Part shown: positions 6,118 through 14,210 of the stretch, in pieces
How the letters are laid out: each line of letters begins with the position of its first letter
How positions within the stretch are numbered: position 1 is the stretch's first letter
NCBI GenBank assembly: GCA_037445085.1
Contig: JBBILG010000036.1
Span: 1 to 15,710 of the forward strand
DNA length: 15,710 nucleotides
Source: JBBILG01 sp037445085
GTDB taxonomy: Bacteria; Pseudomonadota; Gammaproteobacteria; Burkholderiales; Methylophilaceae
Direction: 5' to 3'
Position numbers and translations under genes: made by a program
Notes under the pieces: generated by a model
What the model was told of the DNA's origin: nothing
Seen by the model: only the letters and a program-made list of their open reading frames with translations
The model's database searches: none

Positions 6118-7562
6118 GCGAGGAAATCCTCATCAACGTCACGCCCCAGGAAACACGGGTGGCCACCCTGGAGCGTGGCGCGGTGCAGGAATTGCAGATC
6201 GAGCGTACCAGTTCGCTGGGGCTGGTCGGCAACATCTACAAGGGCACGGTGTGCCGCGTGCTGCCGGGCATGCAGTCGGCCTTCGTCGAGGTCGGCCTGG
6301 CGCGCGCCGCCTTCCTGCATATCGCTGACCTGCTGGAATATGACACCAACGCCCAGCAGCCCATCCAGGAGTTGCTGCACGAGGGGCAGACGGTGATGGT
6401 GCAGGTGGTCAAGGAGCCCATCGGCAGCAAGGGCGCGCGCCTCACCACGCAGATCAGCATCGCCGGTCGCTTCCTGGTCTATCTGCCGCAGCAGGAGCAC
6501 ATCGGGGTGTCGCAGCGCATCGAGGACGAGGCCGAGCGCGAGGCGTTGCGCGCACGCCTGCTCGGCCTGCTGCCGGAGCGGCGCGAGGGTGGCTACATCA
6601 TCCGCACCATGGCGGAAACCGCCAGCGACGAGGAACTGCGCGCGGATCTCGCCTACCTGCACAAGGTGTGGTGCAACATCCAGGCGGCGAGCAGCCAGGC
6701 CGCCGCCGGCTCGCTGGTGTACCAGGATCTCACCCTGCCGCTGCGCGTGCTGCGCGACGCGGTCAACGAGGATACCTCGCGCATCCTGGTGGATTCGCGC
6801 GAGACCTGCCAGAAGCTGCTGGAGTTCGCGCAGAGCTATTCCAGCACGGTGGTGGATCGCATCGAGCACTACCAGGGCGAGCGGCCGCTGTTCGACCTCT
6901 ACGGCGTCGAGCAGGAAATCGAGAAGGCACTTTCTAGGAAAGTCTGCCTCAAGTCCGGCGGCTACCTGATCGTCGACCAGACCGAGGCGCTGACCACGGT
7001 GGACGTCAACACCGGCGGTTTCGTCAGCGGCCGCACGCTGGCCGACACCATTTTCAAGACCAACCTGGAGGCGGCGCAGGCCATTGCCCGGCAGTTGCGC
7101 CTGCGCAATCTGGGCGGCATCATCATCATCGATTTCATCGACATGGAGGAGGACCCCCCCCGCCAGGCCGTGCTGGAAGAATTGCAGCGCGCCGTGGCGC
7201 GCGACCGGGTACGATCCACCATCCACGGTTTCTCCGGACTGGGGCTGGTGGAGATGACGCGCAAGCGCACGCGCGAGAGCCTGGCGCACATCCTGTGCGA
7301 GCCCTGCCCGTGCTGCGGCGGGCGCGGCGAACTGAAGACGGCACAGACCGTGTGCTACGAAATCCTGCGCGAGCTGGTACGCGAGGCGCGCCAGTTCAAT
7401 GCGCGCGAGTTCCGCGTGCTGGCCTCGCAGCCGGTCATCGACATGTTCCTCGACGAGGAATCGCAAAGCCTTGCGCAACTGTCCGATTTCATCGGCAAGC
7501 CCATCTCGCTGCAGGTGGAAACCCAGTACGGCCAGGAAGCCTTCGACATCGTGCTGATGTGA
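6114..7562 (+). CDS. rng: Ribonuclease G
   Basis: RNase G is an endoribonuclease related to the catalytic half of RNase E; it matures the 5' end of 16S rRNA and degrades some mRNAs. With the GTG start at 6114 it is 482 residues (E. coli RNase G is 489). An S1 RNA-binding region lies at about 38-125 (GLVGNIYKGTVCRVLPGM onward). The catalytic metal-binding aspartates are D297 in TVDVNTG and D340 in GGIIIIDFIDM, 43 residues apart as in RNase E. The zinc-link cysteines are C398 and C401 in CPCCGGRG. There is no long scaffold tail, which separates it from RNase E. The GTG is preferred because GTGA overlaps the maf stop, GGAGGT lies just upstream, and SEEILINVTPQETRVA is the usual family N-terminus; the ATG at 5973 lies inside maf in another frame. 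Confidence 0.96.
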   Translation: MSEEILINVTPQETRVATLERGAVQELQIERTSSLGLVGNIYKGTVCRVLPGMQSAFVEVGLARAAFLHIADLLEYDTNAQQPIQELLHEGQTVMVQVVKEPIGSKGARLTTQISIAGRFLVYLPQQEHIGVSQRIEDEAEREALRARLLGLLPERREGGYIIRTMAETASDEELRADLAYLHKVWCNIQAASSQAAAGSLVYQDLTLPLRVLRDAVNEDTSRILVDSRETCQKLLEFAQSYSSTVVDRIEHYQGERPLFDLYGVEQEIEKALSRKVCLKSGGYLIVDQTEALTTVDVNTGGFVSGRTLADTIFKTNLEAAQAIARQLRLRNLGGIIIIDFIDMEEDPPRQAVLEELQRAVARDRVRSTIHGFSGLGLVEMTRKRTRESLAHILCEPCPCCGGRGELKTAQTVCYEILRELVREARQFNAREFRVLASQPVIDMFLDEESQSLAQLSDFIGKPISLQVETQYGQEAFDIVLM

Positions 7563-7563
7563 C

Positions 7564-7583
7564 CGCCCGGCATGAGCCGGGCG
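7564..7583. terminator. Hairpin between convergent rng and dynamin-like gene
   Basis: A perfect 8-bp stem, CGCCCGGC at 7564-7571 and GCCGGGCG at 7576-7583, with the tetraloop ATGA fills the 21-bp gap between the two convergent stop codons. There is no T-run on either strand, so it is not a classical intrinsic terminator. It may still slow polymerase or protect both 3' ends. Confidence 0.5.
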
Positions 7584-9572
7584 TCACAACTCCGTCAGCA
7601 CCGGCGCCCCGGCGGTGACTGGAGGCGCCGGCGGGGTTGCCGCAGCGGCGTCCCGCGAAGCTTTTATCAGGGTGAGCAGCATGCGGTCCAGCCTGGCCGC
7701 GCCTTCCTGCAGGGCGGCGAGCTGGCCGCGCAGCCGTTCCAGGTTCTGCTGCAGGCTGCTCATGTCCTTGTGCACGGCCATCAGCGCGCGGGCGCGCTGC
7801 TCCAGTTGCGCCTTGTGCTGCGTGATCTGCAGCTTGAGCGGCGCCAGCAGGCCCTTCAGCCAGGTGCCGGCGGTGTTGCGCGCCTGTTCGAATTCCCGCT
7901 GCACTTCCGCGGCCAGGGTGAAAAAGAACTTGCGCACCAGGAAATGTTTTTCGGTGGCGATGTTGATCGGGTCGGCACAGAATGCATCGACCTGTTCCTG
8001 CAGCCCCAGCAGGGCCTGGTGGAAATCGGCGAGATCCAGCGGCGCCGGCTTGTGCAGCTCGAAACCGTGCTGGGTGTGGAACAGCAGGTAGAGCCGCTCG
8101 CCCATGTCGGCCAGATCTTCCGCTGCACGGGCGACCTGCCCGGCCATCCCGGAGGCATCCCGGATCAGGGCCTTCATGCCCTGATTGAGGCCGTGGGTGG
8201 TCCAGCTCGCCCCCATCCTGTGGCGGCTGTCCTCCAGCAGATGCTCCAGACGCGACAGGCTGAGCCGCTTCATGAGCGCCTCGCCCGCCTCGGCGAGGCG
8301 CTGCTGGCCCTCGTTGAAGGTGGCCAGGCTGGCCTCGTAATGCTTGCGGTTGCGGCTGACCTGGTTGAGCAACTCCTGCACTGCCCCGGCGTTCCGGCCG
8401 CGCAGTGATTCCAGCTCCTGCCGCTGGTCGCGCAGGGCAACCAGGCGCTGCTGCAGGTTTCTGCGCGAAACCTTGACCATAGCGGCCACTTCGCTTACCA
8501 CGGATTTGCCCAGGATGGCCTGCTTGGCGGCGATCACGTTCTCCGTCAGCGTCCGTTCCAGGCGCTCGATGCCGCTGCGGGCGAGCAGGGCGGTGTCGTT
8601 GCGCACGCGCGCCACCAGAGCCTTCTGCGCCGAGATGGCGAACACGTCGTTTGCCGGCAGGCCCAGTTGGTGCGCGGTGGCCGCCACCTGCGCGCGGATC
8701 ATGGCATCGATTTCCTCCCGGCTCTTGAGATCGTCCCACAGGATGTCGATCTTGTTGAGCACGGCCAGCTTGCGGGCGGCGCGGTCGCGGATGAAGCGGG
8801 TCCAGACTTCCATGTCCGAGCGGGTGACGCCGGTGTCGGTCGCCAGCAGGAACACCACCGCGTGGGCGTTGGGAATGATGCTGACGGTGAGTTCCGGCTC
8901 GGTGCCCAGGGCGTTGAGGCCGGGCGTGTCGAGGATGACCAGGCCGTCCTTGAGTAGCGGGTGCGGATAGTTGATGAGGGCGTGGCGCCAGACGGGCACT
9001 TCCACCGTACCGCGTGCCTGCGCCGCCTGCACCATGGCCTGGTCCCGCTCGTCCCACAGGCCGAGCGCACGCGCCTCCTCCGGCGGGACCTCCTTGCGCT
9101 GCACGATGAAGCGCAGCGCTTCCTGCATGCTTTCCGCCGAGCCGGTGTCGAGGCGCAGCCGGGTCCATGCCTGCGGGGTCATCCTGAGCAGGGCGAGTCC
9201 TTCGTCGCGCTTGCGCGTCTCGATCGGCAGCAGGCGGATGCAGGGTTCTTCCCGCGCATCCCAGAAGATTTCCATGGGGCACATGGTGGTGCGGCCGGCG
9301 TCGCAGGGCAGCAGGCGGGCCTTGAAATCGGAGAAGAACAGTGCGTTGATGGTTTCGGTCTTGCCGCGGGCGAACTCGGCGACGAAGGCCAGCACCAGGC
9401 GGTCGTTGTGCAGGGCCTGCATCATGTCGTACAGCCTGAGATCCTGCAGGGCATCGCCCTCGCCGCTGGCTTCCAGCCAGTCGCGGTAATCGGAGACGGC
9501 CCGTGCCAGCTGGCTGCGCCACTCGCGGTAGTCGGAAATCTGCTGTTCCAGGGTGTGCTGGCTGCCTGTCAT
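7584..9572 (-). CDS. Dynamin-like GTPase
   Basis: With the start at 9572 this is a 662-residue bacterial dynamin-family protein. The GTPase domain carries a P-loop region FVAEFARGKTETINALFF (G70, K71, T72), a G2 threonine in GRTTMCP (93-99), DTPG at 215-218 and NKID at 273-276. This order and the GEF-like NRGK-type P-loop are typical of dynamin-like proteins rather than Era or EngA. The first P-loop glycine is alanine here (A65). A long helical region follows, and the C-terminal stretch (about 560-640) is rich in Leu, Gln, Arg and Glu and looks like coiled coil. I see no clear membrane-spanning helix, so membrane contact would be peripheral. Bacterial dynamins act in membrane fusion, repair, vesicle release or phage tolerance; the role here is unknown. 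The upstream ATG at 9659 would add 29 very basic, non-family residues overlapping the likely promoter, so I reject it. The gene stands alone, without the second dynamin seen in paired systems. Confidence 0.88.
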   Translation of the reverse strand: MTGSQHTLEQQISDYREWRSQLARAVSDYRDWLEASGEGDALQDLRLYDMMQALHNDRLVLAFVAEFARGKTETINALFFSDFKARLLPCDAGRTTMCPMEIFWDAREEPCIRLLPIETRKRDEGLALLRMTPQAWTRLRLDTGSAESMQEALRFIVQRKEVPPEEARALGLWDERDQAMVQAAQARGTVEVPVWRHALINYPHPLLKDGLVILDTPGLNALGTEPELTVSIIPNAHAVVFLLATDTGVTRSDMEVWTRFIRDRAARKLAVLNKIDILWDDLKSREEIDAMIRAQVAATAHQLGLPANDVFAISAQKALVARVRNDTALLARSGIERLERTLTENVIAAKQAILGKSVVSEVAAMVKVSRRNLQQRLVALRDQRQELESLRGRNAGAVQELLNQVSRNRKHYEASLATFNEGQQRLAEAGEALMKRLSLSRLEHLLEDSRHRMGASWTTHGLNQGMKALIRDASGMAGQVARAAEDLADMGERLYLLFHTQHGFELHKPAPLDLADFHQALLGLQEQVDAFCADPINIATEKHFLVRKFFFTLAAEVQREFEQARNTAGTWLKGLLAPLKLQITQHKAQLEQRARALMAVHKDMSSLQQNLERLRGQLAALQEGAARLDRMLLTLIKASRDAAAATPPAPPVTAGAPVLTEL

Positions 9573-9632
9573 GTTGTATTCCGGTTGAGAATGCCGGCGG
9601 GCGTGTCTGAGGCAACCCGTTTTTTTGCCGAC

Positions 9633-9659
9633 TCTATAGGATTTGCGCCGGAAATCCAA
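9633..9659 (-). promoter_or_regulatory. Weak candidate promoter for the dynamin-like gene
   Basis: On the minus strand TTGGAT (9654-9659) and TATAGA (9633-9638) are separated by 15 bases, shorter than the ideal 17. They would give a leader of about 55 bases before the ATG at 9572. The rest of the 200-bp gap between this gene and yggT (9573-9772) is GC-rich. It holds a small hairpin GGCCTG-TCG-CAGGCC at 9662-9676 and nothing that looks coding. Confidence 0.3.
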
Positions 9660-9772
9660 CAGGCCTGTCGCAGGCCCGCCGATCCGCGAAGAGCGTCATC
9701 CTGATCCTGGCCGCGCCGTCGTGCGGGCGGGGTTCGGCCCGGGCAGGGACGGCCGGCGCCGGTGGCGGGGTA

Positions 9773-10348
9773 TCAGAACAGGCGCAGCAGTTGTTGTTCC
9801 AGCGGCATCAGCAATAGCATGAGCACGAGCTGGATGAGGATGAACACCGCCAGCGGGGAGAGATCGATGCCGCCCAGGCGCGGCATCAGCGGTCGCAGCG
9901 GCCGCAGCAAGGGGCGGGTGAGGCTGTCCAGCACCGGGGTCAGCGGCGTGTGGGGGCTGATCCAGCCGAGGATGGCATACAGGATCACCGCGTAGAGCAG
10001 GATGTACAGGCTGTATTTAATCACCGCGAGCGTGGCCAGGCCGATCAGGGCGAGATAGGCCTGGCCGTCGGCCACCAGCACGGGGAAATCATGCAGCCAC
10101 AGCAGCACGAGCTGCAGCAGGAGCTGGGTGAGCAGGGCCAGCAGCAGGCAGGCGCCGTTCACCCGGCCCCACGCGGGGATGATGCGCTGCAGCGGGCGCA
10201 CGGCGAAGTCGGTGACGGCAACCACGGCCTGCGACACCGGATTGCGGAAAGGGGCGCCAGTGAGCTGCAGAAAGCCGCGCAGCAGGAAGGCGATGGTGAG
10301 CAGCCCGAGCAGGGTGCCGAACAGGAAGTCCAGAGCGGTGGTCAACAT
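9773..10348 (-). CDS. yggT: YggT-family integral membrane protein
   Basis: This 191-residue membrane protein has two tandem YggT repeats. The first covers about residues 4-85 and contains PFRNPV and VRPLQRIIP. The second covers about 96-186 and contains TPLTPVLDSLTRPLLRPLRPLMP followed by IDLSPLAVFILIQLVLMLL. About four hydrophobic helices are visible. YggT is thought to act in osmotic or potassium homeostasis and turnover of membrane proteins, but its biochemical role is unclear. The start at 10348 is chosen because AAGGA lies 5 bases upstream and because it comes one base after the proC stop; the upstream ATG at 10402 would overlap proC and add non-family residues. The order yggS-proC-yggT is a widespread arrangement in gammaproteobacteria. 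Confidence 0.94.
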   Translation of the reverse strand: MLTTALDFLFGTLLGLLTIAFLLRGFLQLTGAPFRNPVSQAVVAVTDFAVRPLQRIIPAWGRVNGACLLLALLTQLLLQLVLLWLHDFPVLVADGQAYLALIGLATLAVIKYSLYILLYAVILYAILGWISPHTPLTPVLDSLTRPLLRPLRPLMPRLGGIDLSPLAVFILIQLVLMLLLMPLEQQLLRLF

Positions 10349-10349
10349 G

Positions 10350-11162
10350 TCAGTCCTTTCCCAACTGGTCGCCCAGTTCCTGCGCGCGCCTGGCCGCGGC
10401 ATGAATGGCCGCCACGATGGCGCTCTTCACACCGGCTTCTTCCATGTAGGCGAGGGCACGCTCGGTGGTGCCGCCCCTGGACGTCACCTGGGCGCGCAGG
10501 ACGGCGGGCGGCTCCGTGCTGTGCAGGGCCAGTTGCGCGGCGCCGAGCACGGTATGAAGGGAGAGCGTGCGCCCCTGCGCGGCGCCAAGGCCCAGTTCGG
10601 CGGCGGCCTGCTGCATGGCCTCGATGAAATAGAACACGTAGGCCGGGCCGCTGCCGGAAATGGCAGTGACGGCGTCCATCTGCGCCTCCTCGTCCAGCCA
10701 CACGGTCGTGCCCACCGCGCCGAGCACGCGCCCGGCCTGCTCCTTCTGCGTGGCGCTCGCGCCGGCGGCGGCATACAGCGCGGAGACGCCGCTGCGGAGC
10801 TGCGCCGGCGTGTTGGACATGACGCGCACCACGGCCCCGTAGCCGCCCAGCCAGCGCACGAGATCGGCGCTCCTCACGCCAGCGGCGACGGAGATCACCA
10901 GCTGGCGGTCGAGCAGGCTGCCGAGGAAGATGGCGACATCGCGCAACTGCTGCGGCTTCACCGCCAGGACGACGATGTCGGCGCGGGCGGCGGCAGGCAA
11001 CTGGTCGGTCACGGCGACGCCGTAGTCCTGCTGCAGCTGCCGGCGTTTCCCGGCGTCCGGTTCGACGACGGTGAGGTCATCGCCGCGCCAGCCCTGCGCC
11101 AGCAGGCCGCCGATGAGGGCGCGCGCCATGTTGCCGCCGCCGACGAAGCCGATTCTTTCCAT
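10350..11162 (-). CDS. proC: Pyrroline-5-carboxylate reductase
   Basis: ProC catalyses the last step of proline synthesis, reducing pyrroline-5-carboxylate with NAD(P)H. With the start at 11162 the protein is 270 residues. The Rossmann nucleotide-binding motif GFVGGGNMA is at 5-13, the conserved MSNTPA (usually MPNTPA) at about 115-120, and the active-site region ISGSGPAYVFYFIEAM at about 168-183. The C-terminal family signature is seen in TSRGGTTERAL. Three in-frame ATG codons occur close together, at 11180, 11168 and 11162. The last has GGA about 8 bases upstream and gives the family-typical MERIGFVGGGNM, so it is preferred; the 276-residue form from 11180 cannot be excluded. The gene sits 46 bp after yggS, and its stop is one base from the yggT start. 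Confidence 0.95.
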   Translation of the reverse strand: MERIGFVGGGNMARALIGGLLAQGWRGDDLTVVEPDAGKRRQLQQDYGVAVTDQLPAAARADIVVLAVKPQQLRDVAIFLGSLLDRQLVISVAAGVRSADLVRWLGGYGAVVRVMSNTPAQLRSGVSALYAAAGASATQKEQAGRVLGAVGTTVWLDEEAQMDAVTAISGSGPAYVFYFIEAMQQAAAELGLGAAQGRTLSLHTVLGAAQLALHSTEPPAVLRAQVTSRGGTTERALAYMEEAGVKSAIVAAIHAAARRAQELGDQLGKD

Positions 11163-11208
11163 GTTCATGGTCCGTTTCATGCGCCCGAGCGCGGGAATTA
11201 CGGCAAGG

Positions 11209-11907
11209 TTAGCACGGCCGGCCCGGGGCGCGCGGACCGAAGATGGCAGTGCCGATGCGCACCAGCGTGGCGCCTTCGGCGATGGCCGTCTCGAAATCGT
11301 GGCTCATGCCCATGGACAGCGTGTCCAGCGCCATGCCTCCCGCACGGAGTCGCTCCTGCAGGCCGCGCAGGCGGGCGAAGGCCTCGCGCTGGCGGGTGGC
11401 ATCGTGAGTGGGGGCGGGAATGGCCATCAGTCCGCGCAGCCTGAGCCGCGGCAGCGCCGCGACGGCGGCGGCCAGGGCGGGTAATTCCTGCGGCGCCACG
11501 CCGCTCTTGCTGGCCTCCTGGCTGATGTTGACCTCGATGCAGACGTCGAGCGGCGGCAGGGAGGCCGGCCGCGCGTCGTTCAGGCGCTGGGCGATCTTCA
11601 GGCGGTCGATGCCGTGCACCCAGCGGAAATTTTCCGCGATGGGGCGCGTTTTGTTGCTCTGGATGGGGCCGATGAAGTGCCATTCGAGGTCGAGGTCGCC
11701 GAGTTCCGCCATCTTGGCGAGTGCTTCCTGCACGTAGTTCTCGCCGAAGACGCTCTGTCCGGCGGCATGGGCCTTGCGCATGGCGGCGGCCGGCTGCGCC
11801 TTGCTCACGGCCACCAGCCGCACCGACTGCGGATCCCGTCCGGCCGCGCGGGCGGCTTGCGCCACGCGCGCCAGCACGGCTTGCAAGCGTTCTGATATTG
11901 GGCCCAT
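11209..11907 (-). CDS. yggS: YggS/PLPBP-family pyridoxal-phosphate homeostasis protein
   Basis: This 232-residue protein is the PLP-binding homeostasis protein YggS (PROSC), a TIM-barrel like the N-terminal domain of alanine racemase but without known enzyme activity. It buffers PLP and affects amino-acid and vitamin B6 balance. The PLP-binding lysine is K36 in VAVSKAQP, the same number as in E. coli. Other family landmarks are FGENYVQEA, WHFIGPIQSNK, LSMGMSHDFETAI and VRIGTAIFG near the C-terminus; the last two form the phosphate-binding part. AGGA lies only two bases before the ATG, closer than ideal. It heads the unit yggS-proC-yggT and is divergent from pilT across 45 bp, the same arrangement as in Pseudomonas. 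Confidence 0.96.
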   Translation of the reverse strand: MGPISERLQAVLARVAQAARAAGRDPQSVRLVAVSKAQPAAAMRKAHAAGQSVFGENYVQEALAKMAELGDLDLEWHFIGPIQSNKTRPIAENFRWVHGIDRLKIAQRLNDARPASLPPLDVCIEVNISQEASKSGVAPQELPALAAAVAALPRLRLRGLMAIPAPTHDATRQREAFARLRGLQERLRAGGMALDTLSMGMSHDFETAIAEGATLVRIGTAIFGPRAPGRPC

Positions 11908-11931
11908 AATCCTGTCAGCGATTTTCCGGAA

Positions 11932-11940
11932 ATTATATCA
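11932..11940 (-). promoter_or_regulatory. Extended -10 promoter for yggS-proC-yggT
   Basis: On the minus strand the sequence TGATATAAT is a perfect TATAAT -10 box (11932-11937) with the TG extension one base upstream (11939-11940). Such extended -10 promoters work without a good -35, and the -35 position here, which falls in the first codons of pilT, indeed matches poorly. Transcription would begin near 11925, about 18 bases before the yggS ATG. The same few bases lie in the leader of pilT on the other strand. Confidence 0.6.
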
Positions 11941-11952
11941 GGGGATTTTTCG

Positions 11953-12993
11953 ATGGACGTTGCTGACCTGCTGGCATTCGCGGTGAAAAACAAGGCCTCC
12001 GACCTGCACCTTTCCGCCGGTCTGCCGCCCATGATCCGCGTGCACGGCGACATCCGCCGTATCAACATGCCGGTGATGAACCACAGCCAAGTGCACGACA
12101 TGATGTACGACATCATGAACGATGCCCAGCGCAAGTTCTACGAAGAGAACCTGGAGTGCGACTTCTCCTTCGAGATCCCCAATCTGGCGCGCTTCCGCGT
12201 CAACACCTACAACCAGCAGCGCGGCTGCGCCGCGGCCTTCCGCACCATCCCTTCCAAGGTGCTCACCCTGGAGCAGCTGGAGGCACCGGCCATCTTCAGG
12301 GATATCGCCCAGAATCCGCGCGGCATCGTGCTGGTGACCGGGCCGACCGGCTCCGGCAAGTCCACCACGCTGGCGGCGATGGTCGATTACATCAACGAGA
12401 ACCGCTACGACCACATCATCACCATCGAGGACCCCATCGAGTTCGTGCACCAGCCCAAGCGCTGCCTGATCAACCAGCGCGAAGTCGGCCCGCACACGCT
12501 GTCCTTCGCCAACGCCCTGCGCTCGGCGCTGCGCGAGGACCCGGACGTCATCCTGGTGGGCGAAATGCGCGACCTGGAGACCATACGCCTTGCCATGACC
12601 GCCGCAGAAACCGGCCACCTGGTATTCGGCACCCTGCATACCTCGTCCGCCGCCAAGACCATAGACCGCGTCATCGACGTGTTTCCGGCGGCGGAAAAGG
12701 AAATGGTGCGCTCCATGCTCTCCGAATCGCTGCGCGCGGTGATTTCGCAGACCCTGCTCAAGACCAAGGACGGCCAGGGCCGGGTGGCGGCGCACGAGAT
12801 CATGATCGGCACGCCGGCTATCCGCAATCTCATCCGCGAGAACAAGGTGGCGCAGATGTATTCGGCCATCCAGACCGGCCAGAACGTCGGCATGCAGACC
12901 TTGGACCAGTGCCTGCAGGAGCTGGTGCGGCGCAATCTGGTGGCCGGCGACGAGGCGCGCGCGCGCGCCATGAACAAGGACATGATCCTCTAG
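11953..12993 (+). CDS. pilT: PilT, type IV pilus retraction ATPase
   Basis: PilT is the hexameric ATPase that powers type IV pilus retraction, needed for twitching motility and DNA uptake. The protein is 346 residues, close to the usual length. The N-terminal PAS-like domain begins with KNKASDLHLSAGLPPMIRVHG. Walker A is GPTGSGKST at 130-138, the Asp box TIEDPIE is at 157-163, Walker B is DVILVGEMRD (E204) and the His box AETGHLVFGTLHT is at 218-230. AIRNLIRE at 289-296 is the C-terminal motif that distinguishes PilT from PilU and is needed for retraction. AGGGGA at 11940-11945 lies 7 bases before the ATG. pilU follows after 33 bp on the same strand. The 3' end contains a run of GC dinucleotides at about 12955-12967. 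Confidence 0.98.
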   Translation: MDVADLLAFAVKNKASDLHLSAGLPPMIRVHGDIRRINMPVMNHSQVHDMMYDIMNDAQRKFYEENLECDFSFEIPNLARFRVNTYNQQRGCAAAFRTIPSKVLTLEQLEAPAIFRDIAQNPRGIVLVTGPTGSGKSTTLAAMVDYINENRYDHIITIEDPIEFVHQPKRCLINQREVGPHTLSFANALRSALREDPDVILVGEMRDLETIRLAMTAAETGHLVFGTLHTSSAAKTIDRVIDVFPAAEKEMVRSMLSESLRAVISQTLLKTKDGQGRVAAHEIMIGTPAIRNLIRENKVAQMYSAIQTGQNVGMQTLDQCLQELVRRNLVAGDEARARAMNKDMIL

Positions 12994-13026
12994 CCCTCCC
13001 GCAACCCGACCACAGGAAACCGCGTC

Positions 13027-14163
13027 ATGGATCAGAGCCAGGCAGAAAAATTCGTCTTCGACTTGCTGCGCATGATGCTCGCCAAGAATGCATCCGACTT
13101 GTTCATCACCACCGGTTTCCCGCCGGCGCTCAAGGTGGACGGCAAGGTGGCGCCGGTCAGCAACCAGGCGCTGACCAACCAGCAGTGCAAGGAGGTCGCC
13201 CGCTCCATCATGAACGACAAGCAGGCGGCGGAGTTCGATGCCACCAAGGAATGCAACTTCGCCATCGGCCTGCCCGGTGTCGCCCGCTTCCGCGTCAACG
13301 CCTTCATCCAGCGCGGCAGCACCGGGCTGGTGTTCCGTACCATTTCCACCCGTATTCCCAATTTCGAGGAACTGGGCCTGCCGCCGGTGCTGAAGGAAAT
13401 TGCCATGGCCAAGCGCGGCATCGTGCTGTTCGTGGGCGCCACGGGCTCCGGAAAATCCACGTCGTTGGCGGCCATGGTGGGCTACCGTAACGAGAACAGC
13501 TACGGGCACATCATCACCATCGAGGATCCGATCGAGTTCATGCACGAGCACAGGAACTGCATTGTCACCCAGCGCGAGGTAGGGGTGGATACCGAAAACT
13601 GGTTCGCCGCGCTGAAGAACACCTTGCGCCAGGCGCCGGACGTCATCCTCATCGGTGAAATCCGTGATCGCGAGACCATGGACTATGCCATCGCCTTCGC
13701 CGAAACCGGTCACCTGTGTCTCGCCACCCTGCACGCCAACAGCACCAACCAGGCGCTGGACCGCATTATCAACTTCTTCCCGGAAGACCGCCGCCAGCAG
13801 TTGCTGATGGACCTCTCCCTCAACACCCGCGCCTTCGTCTCGCAGCGCCTCATCCCGCGCAAGGGCACCAAGGGACGCATTCCGGCGGTGGAAGTGATGA
13901 TCAACTCGCCATTGATCGCCGACCTCATCTTCAAGGGTGAAGTGCACGAGATCAAGGAAATCATGGCCAAGTCGCGCGAGCTGGGCATGCAGACCTTCGA
14001 CCAGTCGCTGTTCGACCTGTACGAGGCCGACCTCATCACCTACGAGGATGCGCTGCGCAACGCCGACTCGGTGAACGACATCCGCCTCAGGATCAAGCTG
14101 GAAGGCAAGGCGGCCAAGGACAAGGATCTCTCGGCCGGCCTCGACCATCTGGGCATCGTGTAG
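13027..14163 (+). CDS. pilU: PilU, accessory pilus retraction ATPase
   Basis: PilU is a PilT-like ATPase that assists PilT during retraction and by itself cannot retract pili. The protein is 378 residues, typical of PilU and longer than PilT at the C-terminus. The N-terminal region has NASDLFITTGFPPALKVDGK. Walker A is GATGSGKST at 137-145, the Asp box is TIEDPIE at 164-170, Walker B is DVILIGEIRD with E211, and the His box AETGHLCLATLHA ends at about 237. In place of PilT's AIRNLIRE there is PLIADLIFKGEVHEIKEIM, as expected for PilU. The C-terminal tail is charged and likely flexible. AGGA at 13014-13017 lies 9 bases before the ATG. It is co-transcribed with pilT and followed by a strong hairpin. 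Confidence 0.97.
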   Translation: MDQSQAEKFVFDLLRMMLAKNASDLFITTGFPPALKVDGKVAPVSNQALTNQQCKEVARSIMNDKQAAEFDATKECNFAIGLPGVARFRVNAFIQRGSTGLVFRTISTRIPNFEELGLPPVLKEIAMAKRGIVLFVGATGSGKSTSLAAMVGYRNENSYGHIITIEDPIEFMHEHRNCIVTQREVGVDTENWFAALKNTLRQAPDVILIGEIRDRETMDYAIAFAETGHLCLATLHANSTNQALDRIINFFPEDRRQQLLMDLSLNTRAFVSQRLIPRKGTKGRIPAVEVMINSPLIADLIFKGEVHEIKEIMAKSRELGMQTFDQSLFDLYEADLITYEDALRNADSVNDIRLRIKLEGKAAKDKDLSAGLDHLGIV

Positions 14164-14182
14164 CCGGGTCTGCGGTACGCGA

Positions 14183-14210
14183 ACGGGGCCGCGTGAGCGG
14201 CCCCGTTTCA
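14183..14210. terminator. Strong hairpin between convergent pilU and pyrC'
   Basis: A perfect 10-bp GC-rich stem, ACGGGGCCGC at 14183-14192 and GCGGCCCCGT at 14197-14206 with loop GTGA, is followed on the plus strand by TTTCATTTC. That fits an intrinsic terminator for pilT-pilU with an imperfect T-tract. On the minus strand the stem starts just after the pyrC' stop codon (14208-14210) but has no T-tract after it, so it would be weaker for pyrC'. Confidence 0.8.

Noticed and set aside
6042..7478. A 478-codon open frame opposite rng
   Set aside because: Low-complexity antisense shadow of a well-supported RNase G gene.
7489..9615. A 708-codon minus-strand frame overlapping the dynamin-like gene
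   Set aside because: Same strand but a different frame; it lacks GTPase motifs and is full of Pro, Arg, Gly and Ala, unlike the motif-bearing frame.
9611..9629. GGCAA/TTGCC inverted repeat with an internal T-run
   Set aside because: Only five paired bases with a nine-base loop and the T-run inside the loop, so it is not a terminator.
12955..12967. GC dinucleotide run at the end of pilT
   Set aside because: Short and explained by Ala/Arg codons in GC-rich DNA; no evidence of phase variation.
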